Shown: positions 46,292 to 53,724 of the stretch, piece by piece
How the letters are laid out: every line of letters begins with the position of its first letter
Numbering within the stretch: the first letter of the stretch is position 1
Assembly (NCBI RefSeq): GCF_016861655.1
Contig: NZ_BOLN01000002.1
Coordinates: forward strand, 1-64,000
Source: Levilactobacillus lanxiensis
GTDB taxonomy: Bacteria; Bacillota; Bacilli; Lactobacillales; Lactobacillaceae
Direction: 5' to 3'
DNA length: 64,000 nucleotides
Position numbers and translations under genes: made by a program
Notes under the pieces: model-generated
Database searches by the model: none
What the model was told of the DNA's origin: nothing
Seen by the model: only the letters and a program-made list of their open reading frames with translations

Positions 46292-46408
46292 GATTACTTT
46301 CGATCGTGACGATCGATTAGTATCATCAATGTGGCAAACGCCAACATCAATGATAGCGCTTGAAACACGCTCATGGACTGTGAAACCTTTCTTTGGGATT
46401 TTTTCCAT
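46265..46408 (-). CDS. Leader ORF overlapping the toxin gene
   Basis: A 47-codon frame (MEKIPKKGFTVHERVSSAII...) with an excellent GAGGTG six bases before its ATG. It overlaps the whole toxin ORF in another frame. The protein looks like ordinary out-of-frame sequence, yet its start signal is better than the toxin's. It may couple or limit toxin translation; whether it is translated is not known. Confidence 0.35.
   Translation of the reverse strand: MEKIPKKGFTVHERVSSAIIDVGVCHIDDTNRSSRSKVIKKAALYKL
46294..46374 (-). CDS. Putative holin-like toxin of a type I toxin-antitoxin system
   Basis: A 26-residue peptide, MSVFQALSLMLAFATLMILI followed by DRHDRK. It has one membrane-spanning segment and a charged C-terminus, the pattern of the TxpA/BsrG-like holin-like toxins common in Firmicutes. 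Such peptides damage the membrane when made freely. AAAGG stands 11 bases upstream. It lies convergent to the antitoxin RNA at 46175-46291, overlapping in the 3' untranslated region. A palindrome GTAAGTCGACTTAC lies at 46496-46509, near where the toxin promoter should be. Confidence 0.8.
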   Translation of the reverse strand: MSVFQALSLMLAFATLMILIDRHDRK

Positions 46409-46539
46409 ACGCTTCACCTCAGAAGGAAAAAGACAGCCCCCGCTCACAAAACTTCCTGCATTTCCCAGTGTAACAGAGTTATCGCCATTCCCTCGGTAAG
46501 TCGACTTACAAATAATTCAATAAACCGTTCCATCTCTAT

Positions 46540-46574
46540 GGCCAGCAACTAATCACGGTTGCTGGCCCTTTTTG
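46540..46574 (+). terminator. Orphan terminator
   Basis: GGCCAGCAAC pairs with GTTGCTGGCC and is followed by CTTTTT. No plus-strand gene precedes it; it may stop transcription past the antitoxin RNA. Confidence 0.7.
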
Positions 46575-46639
46575 CATCCTCCAAGTACATAAGCTGTGTA
46601 GCCAACTGTGAATAGTTTGTACCAAGTCAGCAAATTAAG

Positions 46640-46899
46640 TTGGGCTTCGGGCTTCGGGCTAAACCAGCGACCTGGTCAACGCACAACCAGGAGCCGGAGG
46701 AAGCCAGGGCGGAGACGGCTGTGTCGGTGATGTTAGGCCGGTGGGCTTCCCGACCTTACATCACGGGGCGACTTTTGAGATGCCGACCCTGGCGGCTTAA
46801 AAGCGAGCTGGAGGAACCCTGGAAGCCGCAGGCGGCCATCCCCCACTCCACTGTCCTTGACCCAAAAGCCTTTGACCTAAAGCCCCGAACCAAGCCCAA
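46640..46899 (+). repeat. SIR element 13 (divergent)
   Basis: Core GGCTGTGTCGGTGATGTTAGGC, CCGACCTTACATCACGGGGCGA, CTTTTGAG/CTTAAAAG and GGAGGAACC. The outer arms TTGGGCTT...GGGCT and AGCCCCGAACCAAGCCCAA pair loosely. It lies next to the oppF terminator. Confidence 0.65.
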
Positions 46900-46901
46900 A
46901 G

Positions 46902-46940
46902 AAAAGCACCGCAGCCAGGAAAACAGCTGCGGTGCTAAAA
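46902..46940 (-). terminator. opp operon terminator
   Basis: Minus strand AGCACCGCAGC pairs with GCTGCGGTGCT and is followed by TTTTCTTT, just after the oppF stop. Confidence 0.88.
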
Positions 46941-46943
46941 CAC

Positions 46944-47903
46944 TTACTTGCGAATCAACGAAGCCTCGTGGGCCCGTTGGGTGTACATGTCAATTTCATC
47001 ATCGGCAGCCCGCACCCAGTGACGTGGGGCGATTTCAACCAAATGACGTTCCTTGCCATCGTTTTCACCGCTACCGTCGTACGCAATCTCTTCCCGGGTC
47101 CGTTCGAACTCAGGGTCAGGGACAGGCACAGCGGACAGTAAACTCTTGGTGTAATCATGCAAGGGGTGGGCGTAAATTTCGTCAGAGTCGGCGATTTCTA
47201 GCATCCGGCCGTAATGCATAACCCCGATCCGGTCCGAAATGTATTTCACCATGGAGAGGTCATGGGCGATGAACAGGTACGTTAAGCCCTGTTCACGCTG
47301 GAGCTTCTTCATCAGGTTGACCACTTGGGCCTGGATGGAAACATCCAAGGCTGAGATAGGTTCATCGGCAATCACGAACTTAGGATCAACGGCTAATGCC
47401 CGCGCAATCCCAATCCGTTGCCGTTGCCCACCAGAGAATTCGTGGGGGTACCGGCTGGAGTGGTCCTTGTTCAGACCCACAGTTTCCAGCAAGTCTTCCA
47501 CCCGCTTGGTCCGGTCGGCATCGTCCTTAGCCAAATGGTTAATGTCGATACCTTCGGCCACGATATCCTTGACCTTCATCCGCGGATTTAAGGACGCGTA
47601 AGGATCTTGGAAAATCATTTGCATATCTTGACGGAATTCGCGTTGGTCGTCTTTACTAGTAAAGTTATCCACGTTCTTGCCGTTAAACAAGATTTCACCT
47701 GAGGTAGGTTCGTACAAATGGATGATGGCCCGACCGGTCGTGGTCTTCCCAGAACCGGATTCACCAACAAGACCAAAGGTTTCCCCGCGGTAGATATCAA
47801 ACGAGATATCATCGACGGCGCGAACCTCATCGGCCTTACCCACGTTGAAGTATTGCTTGAGGTGCTTGACCTCGAGGATTTTTTCGGCATTTTCGTAGTC
47901 CAT
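46944..47903 (-). CDS. oppF: Oligopeptide ABC transporter ATPase OppF
   Basis: A 319-residue ATPase subunit. Walker A GLVGESGSGKTTTGRAI near residue 47, signature FSGGQRQRIGIARAL, Walker B FVIADEPISALDVSIQAQ, and the C-terminal Opp/Dpp extension (SAVPVPDPEFERTREEIAY). It powers peptide import with OppD. Its ATG overlaps the oppD stop by one base (TAATG), so translation is coupled. GAGGAGG precedes. It is the last gene of oppABCDF. Confidence 0.96.
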   Translation of the reverse strand: MDYENAEKILEVKHLKQYFNVGKADEVRAVDDISFDIYRGETFGLVGESGSGKTTTGRAIIHLYEPTSGEILFNGKNVDNFTSKDDQREFRQDMQMIFQDPYASLNPRMKVKDIVAEGIDINHLAKDDADRTKRVEDLLETVGLNKDHSSRYPHEFSGGQRQRIGIARALAVDPKFVIADEPISALDVSIQAQVVNLMKKLQREQGLTYLFIAHDLSMVKYISDRIGVMHYGRMLEIADSDEIYAHPLHDYTKSLLSAVPVPDPEFERTREEIAYDGSGENDGKERHLVEIAPRHWVRAADDEIDMYTQRAHEASLIRK

Positions 47904-49003
47904 TATTGCTGTTCCTCCTCTTCTTCAACTGGGACACTTGGCCGTTGCTTGGCGACCAAGGCCTGTTGCATCTCAGCGTACTTCTTTTGCCGCGCCACGA
48001 TTTGGGCTGGCGGCGTGACCTTTGGTGCATCCGGATGGAGCAACCAAGTGGCCGCGTAGTGCGTGTCAGAAACCTTAAAGAATGGTGGTTCTTGTTCCGT
48101 ATCAATCTTCAGGGCGTACGCGTTCCGGGCAGCGAAAGCATCCCCGGTTGGTGGATCGAGTAAGTCAGGTGGCGTCCCAGGAATCGATGGCAATTCATCC
48201 CCACTCGAATCAAGCGTTGGCATGGAACTCAAAAGGCCCCACGTGTACGGATGCTTCGGGTTGTAGAAAATTTCATCGACAGTCCCGTATTCCACGATCT
48301 TCCCGGCATACATAACGGCGACCCGGTCGGCCATGCCGGCCACGACACCCAAGTCATGCGTGATAAAGATGATTGACGTGGAAATCTTGTCTTGCAGTTC
48401 CTTCATCAGGTTCAAAATTTGAGCCTGAATCGTCACGTCCAAGGCGGTCGTTGGTTCATCGGCAATCAGAATTTCTGGATAATTGATCAAGGCAATCGCA
48501 ATCACGATCCGTTGCCGCATCCCACCAGAGAATTGGTGCGGATAATCATTGATCCGGTTTTCTGCATCGGTGATCCCAACTAATTTCATCATTTCCAAGG
48601 CTTGTGCCAAGGCTTTTTCTTTCTTCATACCCTTGTGGACCATCAGCGGTTCGGCAATTTGCTTACCGATCTTCATGGTTGGGTCCAGTGAGGTCATTGG
48701 GTCTTGGAAAATTTCGGCGATATCTTGTCCCCGGAATTGTTCCATTTCCTTGTCGCTCTTCTTCAACAGGTCTTGGTCCTTGTATAGGATCGAGCCACTG
48801 GTGATGTCGGCGTTACGGGCGTTTAATCCCATAATCGTCCGGGTGGTCACGGATTTACCGGAACCAGATTCCCCAACGATGGCTAAGGTTTCACCCTTCC
48901 GCAGATCAAAGCTGACGTTCCGGATGGCCTTAACGTCACCGGCGTAAGTTTTGAAATTAACCTGCAGGTTGCGTACTTCCAAAATGTTTTTATCGTTCTC
49001 CAT
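47903..49003 (-). CDS. oppD: Oligopeptide ABC transporter ATPase OppD
   Basis: A 366-residue ATPase subunit. Walker A AIVGESGSGKSVTTRTIMGL, signature FSGGMRQRIVIAIAL, Walker B ILIADEPTTALDVTIQAQ, then the oligopeptide-transporter C-terminal segment (SIPGTPPDLLDPPTGDAFAA). The end carries an acidic tail (VEEEEEQQ). It follows oppC by 13 bases. The usual iron-sulfur cysteines of Dpp-type subunits are not seen in the C-terminal part. Confidence 0.96.
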   Translation of the reverse strand: MENDKNILEVRNLQVNFKTYAGDVKAIRNVSFDLRKGETLAIVGESGSGKSVTTRTIMGLNARNADITSGSILYKDQDLLKKSDKEMEQFRGQDIAEIFQDPMTSLDPTMKIGKQIAEPLMVHKGMKKEKALAQALEMMKLVGITDAENRINDYPHQFSGGMRQRIVIAIALINYPEILIADEPTTALDVTIQAQILNLMKELQDKISTSIIFITHDLGVVAGMADRVAVMYAGKIVEYGTVDEIFYNPKHPYTWGLLSSMPTLDSSGDELPSIPGTPPDLLDPPTGDAFAARNAYALKIDTEQEPPFFKVSDTHYAATWLLHPDAPKVTPPAQIVARQKKYAEMQQALVAKQRPSVPVEEEEEQQ

Positions 49004-49016
49004 GACGTTAGTTCAC

Positions 49017-50042
49017 CTACTCTTTCGTCCGCGGATCAAAGGCATCCCGTAAGCCATCACCCAGAAGGTTAAAGGCTAACATGATGATGGAAAGAATCAA
49101 CGCTGGCCACCACATTTGATATGGTAGGAATTGGAAGTTCTTCTGTCCATCGTTCAACAACGTCCCTAGTGAAGCCTGTGGTGAGGAAATCCCAATCCCA
49201 ATGTAGGACAAGGTGGCTTCGAAGAAGATGGCGTTAGGGATGGTAAACATCGTGTTAATGATGATCACACTGGAGAGGTTTGGCAGAAGATGCTTGAAGG
49301 CTATCTTCAGCGGTCGCTCACCCAGCGTTCTCGCCGCCAGAATGTATTCTTGTTCCTTTATCTCCATCGTTTGCGCTCGGACTAGTCGGGCCATGTTGGT
49401 CCACGATGTCAGCGCGATGGCAATGATGATTGAGGTCATCCCGGGTTTCAGAATCAAAATCAACAGGACGATAACAACTAGGTTAGGGATGGACAAGATG
49501 ATTTCAATGATACGCTGCATAATGGTATCTATGCGGCCACCTTTCCACCCCGAGAACATCCCGTAGGTCACCCCAATCGTTAAATCAAAGAGGGTCGCCA
49601 CTAACGCAATGATCAAGGAGATCCGAGTCCCGTAGAGAACCCGTGAGAACAGGTCCCGGCCTAAGTAGTCGGTCCCCATGATGTAAAACTTGCTGGAAGC
49701 CCCAGCCTGCTTATAAGCATCGATTCGTTGACCCGCTTGGACCAACGTCCCGTTGAAGCCGTTGATGCCAATACCAGGAATCTTAGAAGGTAAGTTGGCG
49801 TATGACGGGTTCACGGCGTTCGGGTTGTGTGGTGAGACCACCAGGGACCCAAAGGCCATGATGAACACGATGGCTAAGACAATCAAGGATACCCAAGCAC
49901 CCTTGTTCTTCCGCAACCGGCGCCATGCATCTTGCGCGAAGGTTAACGAAGGCGCCGCAATTTTTTCACTGTCGAGCGCTGCCCGGTCATCGGCATTGAT
50001 TCGCTTAAAGCTATCTTCAGGGAGTTTAACTGTATCTGCCAT
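49017..50042 (-). CDS. oppC: Oligopeptide ABC transporter permease OppC
   Basis: A 341-residue inner-membrane permease with six segments. The N-terminal cytoplasmic part is followed by GAWVSLIVLAIVFIMAFGSL, and the ATPase-docking EAA loop is AARTLGERPLKIAFKHLLPN. The FFEATLSYIGIGISSPQASL segment is typical for OppC/DppC. It is 11 bases after oppB. Confidence 0.95.
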   Translation of the reverse strand: MADTVKLPEDSFKRINADDRAALDSEKIAAPSLTFAQDAWRRLRKNKGAWVSLIVLAIVFIMAFGSLVVSPHNPNAVNPSYANLPSKIPGIGINGFNGTLVQAGQRIDAYKQAGASSKFYIMGTDYLGRDLFSRVLYGTRISLIIALVATLFDLTIGVTYGMFSGWKGGRIDTIMQRIIEIILSIPNLVVIVLLILILKPGMTSIIIAIALTSWTNMARLVRAQTMEIKEQEYILAARTLGERPLKIAFKHLLPNLSSVIIINTMFTIPNAIFFEATLSYIGIGISSPQASLGTLLNDGQKNFQFLPYQMWWPALILSIIMLAFNLLGDGLRDAFDPRTKE

Positions 50043-50053
50043 TTATTTACCTC

Positions 50054-50983
50054 CTAGTTAGCCTTTCCTGTGATCCGGATCCGTGGGTCCACGATACCGT
50101 ATAAGATATCGGTGAACAACAGAACGACACAGAGCATGAATGAGTAGATGATGGTCAAGCCCATGATGGTTGGGTAATCGTTCGTCAAGACGGACTTAAC
50201 GAATTGTTCCCCGATACCAGGAATGGAGAAAATGTTTTCCACAACCATGGATCCAGTCATGATGTTCACAGCTAACGGTCCAACGATCGTAATCAACGGA
50301 ATCAAACTGTTCCGCAGCGCATGGTGGTAAATAACCCCCGTACGACTCAACCCTTTCGCTTTGGCCAATTCAATGTAATCCGAACTGAGCACGTCGACCA
50401 TTTCGGTTCGGACGAACCGCGCCGACTCGGCTAGCGGCGTCGCTCCTAACGCTAGGGTTGGCAAGACCGTGTAGATAAAGCCACCCCATTCGGCGATTGG
50501 GAACCAGCCCAATTTCAACCCCAAGTAGTATTGGAGTAAAACGGCTAAAACGAAAGATGGAATAGAAATCCCTAAGATAGAAACAACCGTAGCCGTGGTA
50601 TCAACCCACGAGTTCTGCCGCATGGCCCCAAAGGCCCCGACAATGATCCCAACGATGACCCCTAAGATCATGGCTTGCAGCCCAATCTGCAAGGATGGTC
50701 CGATCCGACTTGAAAGCAAGTAGGACACTGGTTGGTCGCTGAATTGGAAAGACGTTCCGAAGTTACCCCGCACAGCCCCTGCTAGGTACAGCAGGTACTG
50801 TTGCCAGACTGGCTTGTTCAAACCATATTGTTCGTAGATCAGCGCAATCTGACTCTTGGACAACTTAGCTTGGTTAGTCAGTGGCGTCCCGGGTAACAAC
50901 TTCATTAGGAAGAACGTCAAGGTAATAACGATGAATAAGGTCAGGATCAGGTAAAAGATCCGTTTTGCTAGATACTTTGCCAT
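50054..50983 (-). CDS. oppB: Oligopeptide ABC transporter permease OppB
   Basis: A 309-residue permease with six segments. N-terminal AKYLAKRIFYLILTLFIVIT, docking loop AKAKGLSRTGVIYHHALRNS, and the GDILYGIVDPRIR-type ending (FTDILYGIVDPRIRITGKAN). I chose ATG at 50983 with GAGAGG 7 bases before; five extra in-frame codons upstream contain that site. About 200 bases separate it from oppA; no clear terminator is there, though a GTTAAG/CTTAAC hairpin lies near 51020. Confidence 0.95.
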   Translation of the reverse strand: MAKYLAKRIFYLILTLFIVITLTFFLMKLLPGTPLTNQAKLSKSQIALIYEQYGLNKPVWQQYLLYLAGAVRGNFGTSFQFSDQPVSYLLSSRIGPSLQIGLQAMILGVIVGIIVGAFGAMRQNSWVDTTATVVSILGISIPSFVLAVLLQYYLGLKLGWFPIAEWGGFIYTVLPTLALGATPLAESARFVRTEMVDVLSSDYIELAKAKGLSRTGVIYHHALRNSLIPLITIVGPLAVNIMTGSMVVENIFSIPGIGEQFVKSVLTNDYPTIMGLTIIYSFMLCVVLLFTDILYGIVDPRIRITGKAN

Positions 50984-51182
50984 TTGTTTACCTCTCAATC
51001 AGTAGACTTATTTGTTACCGTTAAGTCGTTAAACTTAACAAGAACTCCACGAAAATAACAAGATGATAAATGATTGCAATAATATCGAAAAGTAAGGACC
51101 AACTCGCGTTAATCCTTACCCCGATAAAGCTTATTTAAGTCGGGCCTTCGCCTGACCGTCATAACTGATTTAAACGTGTTGC

Positions 51183-52811
51183 TTACTTAGCAATGTAAGC
51201 GCGACTGAAGTCCCAGTTAGCACCGGTTGGGAAGTAAATCAATCCCTTGACATCGGACTTGACCAGTTGGGCTTTCCCTTGTTGGTAAACGGGGATGATC
51301 CCTTGGTCATTTAAGATAGTCTTTTGGGCGTTAACCATGTCATTCCAACGAGCAGTGTTGTTGTTGGCATCTTTACCAGTGGCTGCGGCAACATCCTTGT
51401 CGTAAGCCTTGGAAGACCACTTCCCGTTGTTGTAAGAGTTACCTGAAGTGAACAGAGACAGGAATGAAATTGGGTCAGGGAAGTCAGCACCCCAAGCAGA
51501 GATAACGGCATCGAATTGGCCATTTTGTGAACGGCTCAAACGCGTCTTGAATGGCAAGTTACTGTTGGTAACCTTTAAGCCATCCAACTTAGCCCATTGA
51601 CTCTGGATGAATTCGGCACTGTTCTTACCGGCTGGCGTGTCATCGGCCATTAAGGTCAGTGAGTAGCTAGAACGGCCCGTTTCCTTCAAAGCTTGTTTCC
51701 AAAGCTTCTTAGCCTTGGCCAGGTCTTGTGAAGTTGCGGCTGGAACAGCAGCATCAGTGTTGAAGTCCGTTCCCTTGTTTTCAGCTAAACCAGTTGAAAC
51801 TAAGCCCTTTGAAGCAGTAGAACCATCAGCTAAGACCTTGTTGACGAATTGGTTCCGGTTGATAGCCAGTGATAAGGCTTGACGAGCCTTCTTGTTCTTC
51901 AACATTGAATCTTTCTTTTCGTTCAATTCAATGTAGAAGGTTGAGGCACTCTTACGTTCAACATATTGCTTGTCGTTCTTGTAGTTCTTAGGTTGTTGAC
52001 CACTCAAGTAAGTTGCGTCAAGCTTGCCACTTTGGTACTGACTCAAAGAAGTTTGGGGATCCTTCATCGTCTTGAAGTTGATCTTCTTTAGTTTAACATT
52101 CTTAGCGCCCCAGTACTTAGTGTTTTTGCTTAATGTCCAGTTATCGGACGTCCCAGTCCAGTAAGTTAACTTAAATGGACCGTTGTAGACGTTATCTTGG
52201 GCATTCGTTGCGTATTTCTTACCGTATTTTTGAACAACTGATTCATTTTGTGGGAAGAACATTGGACTTGCAACCAATGAAGGGAAGTAACTAGTGGCTT
52301 GTGTTAACGTTACAACCACCTTGTAGTCCCCTTCGGCCTTAATCCCTAAGCTAGAAACTGGCTTCTTCTTGTTCATGATGGCGTTGGCGTTCTTAACCTG
52401 CGCGTACATGTAAGCGTATTGTGAAGCGGTCTTAGGGTTAACGGTCCGTTGCCAGGCGTAAACGAAGTCTTTAGCGGTTACCTTGTCGCCGTTACTCCAG
52501 TTAGACTTACGCAAGTTGAAGGTGTAAGTCTTACCATCTTTGGACTTGGTGTAGCTCTTAGCGACCCCTGGGTGAATGGAACTGTTCTTGCCGATCCGGA
52601 GAAGACCTTCACCGGTGTTGTTCATCGTTTCCCCAGAAACAACATCCGTGGCGGTAGAAGAATCCATTGAAGGTAATGCGGAATTTTCCATCCAGTTTAA
52701 CGTCTGCTTGCTAGCCTCGCTAGAACTGTTTGATGATGATCCACACGCTGCAAGTAACACAGCGGCAAATGTCGCGACCGTTCCGAGTTTGACTGCCGAA
52801 TTGATTTTCAT
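51183..52811 (-). CDS. oppA: Oligopeptide-binding lipoprotein OppA
   Basis: A 542-residue lipoprotein receptor of the Opp system. Lipobox LLAAC puts the lipid on Cys23. The SBP_bac_5 fold is marked by GEGLLRIGKNSSIHPGVAKS, WSNGDKVTAKDFVYAWQRTV and a C-terminal FPTGANWDFSRAYIAK. It captures peptides for OppBC. It starts the opp operon. ATG at 52811 has GAGGGG 12 bases before. A second copy (53725-55353) of exactly the same length lies upstream with its own promoter. Confidence 0.96.
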   Translation of the reverse strand: MKINSAVKLGTVATFAAVLLAACGSSSNSSSEASKQTLNWMENSALPSMDSSTATDVVSGETMNNTGEGLLRIGKNSSIHPGVAKSYTKSKDGKTYTFNLRKSNWSNGDKVTAKDFVYAWQRTVNPKTASQYAYMYAQVKNANAIMNKKKPVSSLGIKAEGDYKVVVTLTQATSYFPSLVASPMFFPQNESVVQKYGKKYATNAQDNVYNGPFKLTYWTGTSDNWTLSKNTKYWGAKNVKLKKINFKTMKDPQTSLSQYQSGKLDATYLSGQQPKNYKNDKQYVERKSASTFYIELNEKKDSMLKNKKARQALSLAINRNQFVNKVLADGSTASKGLVSTGLAENKGTDFNTDAAVPAATSQDLAKAKKLWKQALKETGRSSYSLTLMADDTPAGKNSAEFIQSQWAKLDGLKVTNSNLPFKTRLSRSQNGQFDAVISAWGADFPDPISFLSLFTSGNSYNNGKWSSKAYDKDVAAATGKDANNNTARWNDMVNAQKTILNDQGIIPVYQQGKAQLVKSDVKGLIYFPTGANWDFSRAYIAK

Positions 52812-52875
52812 TTTATAATCCAACCCCTCTTAGTTGTTTGATAAATAAATTGACAACCTCAAATTTGATATTGCA

Positions 52876-52904
52876 ATTGTATATTAGAAAACAATTAAAA
52901 TCAA
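52876..52904 (-). promoter_or_regulatory. oppA promoter
   Basis: On the minus strand TTGATT, a 17-base spacer and TACAAT, 65 bases before the oppA start. No CodY box was clearly seen. Confidence 0.65.
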
Positions 52905-53012
52905 TGGTAAAAGCTAATTTAATTTAAAAAAATTTATCAAAACGTTGTTGCACCGCGGTTTAAAATAAAAAATTAAAATCTGATGTCACATTTAAAACGC
53001 GCGGAATTTTCG

Positions 53013-53037
53013 TTTTCTGTATACCGTATACAGAAAA
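53013..53037. promoter_or_regulatory. 25-bp near-perfect palindrome
   Basis: TTTTCTGTATAC-C-GTATACAGAAAA. All 12 arm positions pair around one central base. It lies about 110 bases upstream of the oppA -35. It looks like a strong repressor or activator operator; the protein is unknown. Confidence 0.6.
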
Positions 53038-53361
53038 ACAGCATAAAGTTACGATGCTGAATGACTGTTATAACAGCAATGGTTACGGTTACACAGAGTT
53101 AGTAAAACCTTTTATTAGAGTTCAAGGAGCGCACCCCAGCGGGATTCCGTCGCAAATGGTGCCGCTACCAGTTAAATAATTAATCCGTCAAAATCGGTGA
53201 ATTCTAATATTCATTTTTCAAAAATAGTCATTCTAAGTTTTCCGTAAGAGTGGCAAGCTGAAAACATTAAGGTGTTTATAACGTGGAGACAGCCCAGAAG
53301 TCCCCTCCGAGTCCACACACGGCCGTTTAGCCCCCGACCCCCGGTAAATTCCTACATATAC
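53038..53361. other. Unassigned spacer upstream of oppA
   Basis: Over 300 bases with no convincing ORF. It has several G/C-rich tracts (GCGCACCCCAGCGGGATTCC) that might fold. No known riboswitch was recognised. Confidence 0.3.
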
Positions 53362-53412
53362 AAAAACAGGACTGACACGCCCAGTTAGAGGGGTATCAGT
53401 CCTGAAAAAAAT
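53362..53412 (-). terminator. oppA2 terminator
   Basis: Minus strand CAGGACTGATAC pairs with GTGTCAGTCCTG and is followed by TTTTTG. SIR element 14 lies between it and the oppA2 stop and would thus be transcribed in the 3' UTR. Confidence 0.78.
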
Positions 53413-53458
53413 TATCAGTTGTCTAATTCTTGAAAAATAAGTGTTAGCAGTACTGTCA

Positions 53459-53713
53459 GGCCAGGAAAATGAGACAGTTCCGGCCGATGTGAGTGACCAG
53501 AGGTGGGCCAAGCCGGCCAGCTGTGTCGGTGTTCTTAGCTGAGCGATTCTTCTCAGCTTAGAACACGGGGCGACCTTTGTGACCGCCTTTCAGGCACAAA
53601 GTCGAGGTCCCAGACCGCTTCTCAGGCTGGGACCGACCCCATAGCAGGCCCGCTTGAGACCACTGCCGGGAACGGACGTCACCGAACACCTCTCATTTTC
53701 ACTGCCGAAGCGG
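53459..53713 (+). repeat. SIR element 14 (long type)
   Basis: GGCCAGGAAAATGAGAC to TCTCATTTTCACTGCC. Core GTGACCAGAGG, CAGCTGTGTCGGTG, CTTAGCTGAG/CTCAGCTTAG, CTTTGTG/CACAAAG, CCCAGACCGCTTCTCAGGCTGGG, CCCCATAGCAGG and TGCCGGGAACGG. Confidence 0.88.
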
Positions 53714-53724
53714 CTCCGACTAGC

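Noticed and set aside
46640-47221. 193-codon plus-strand ORF
   Set aside because: It covers SIR element 13, the opp terminator and antisense of oppF. The composition is not protein-like.
53130-53180. T-box-like sequence (GGTGCCGCTACC)
   Set aside because: It does not match the AGGGTGGNACCGCG core, and no specifier loop or terminator was found in the right orientation.
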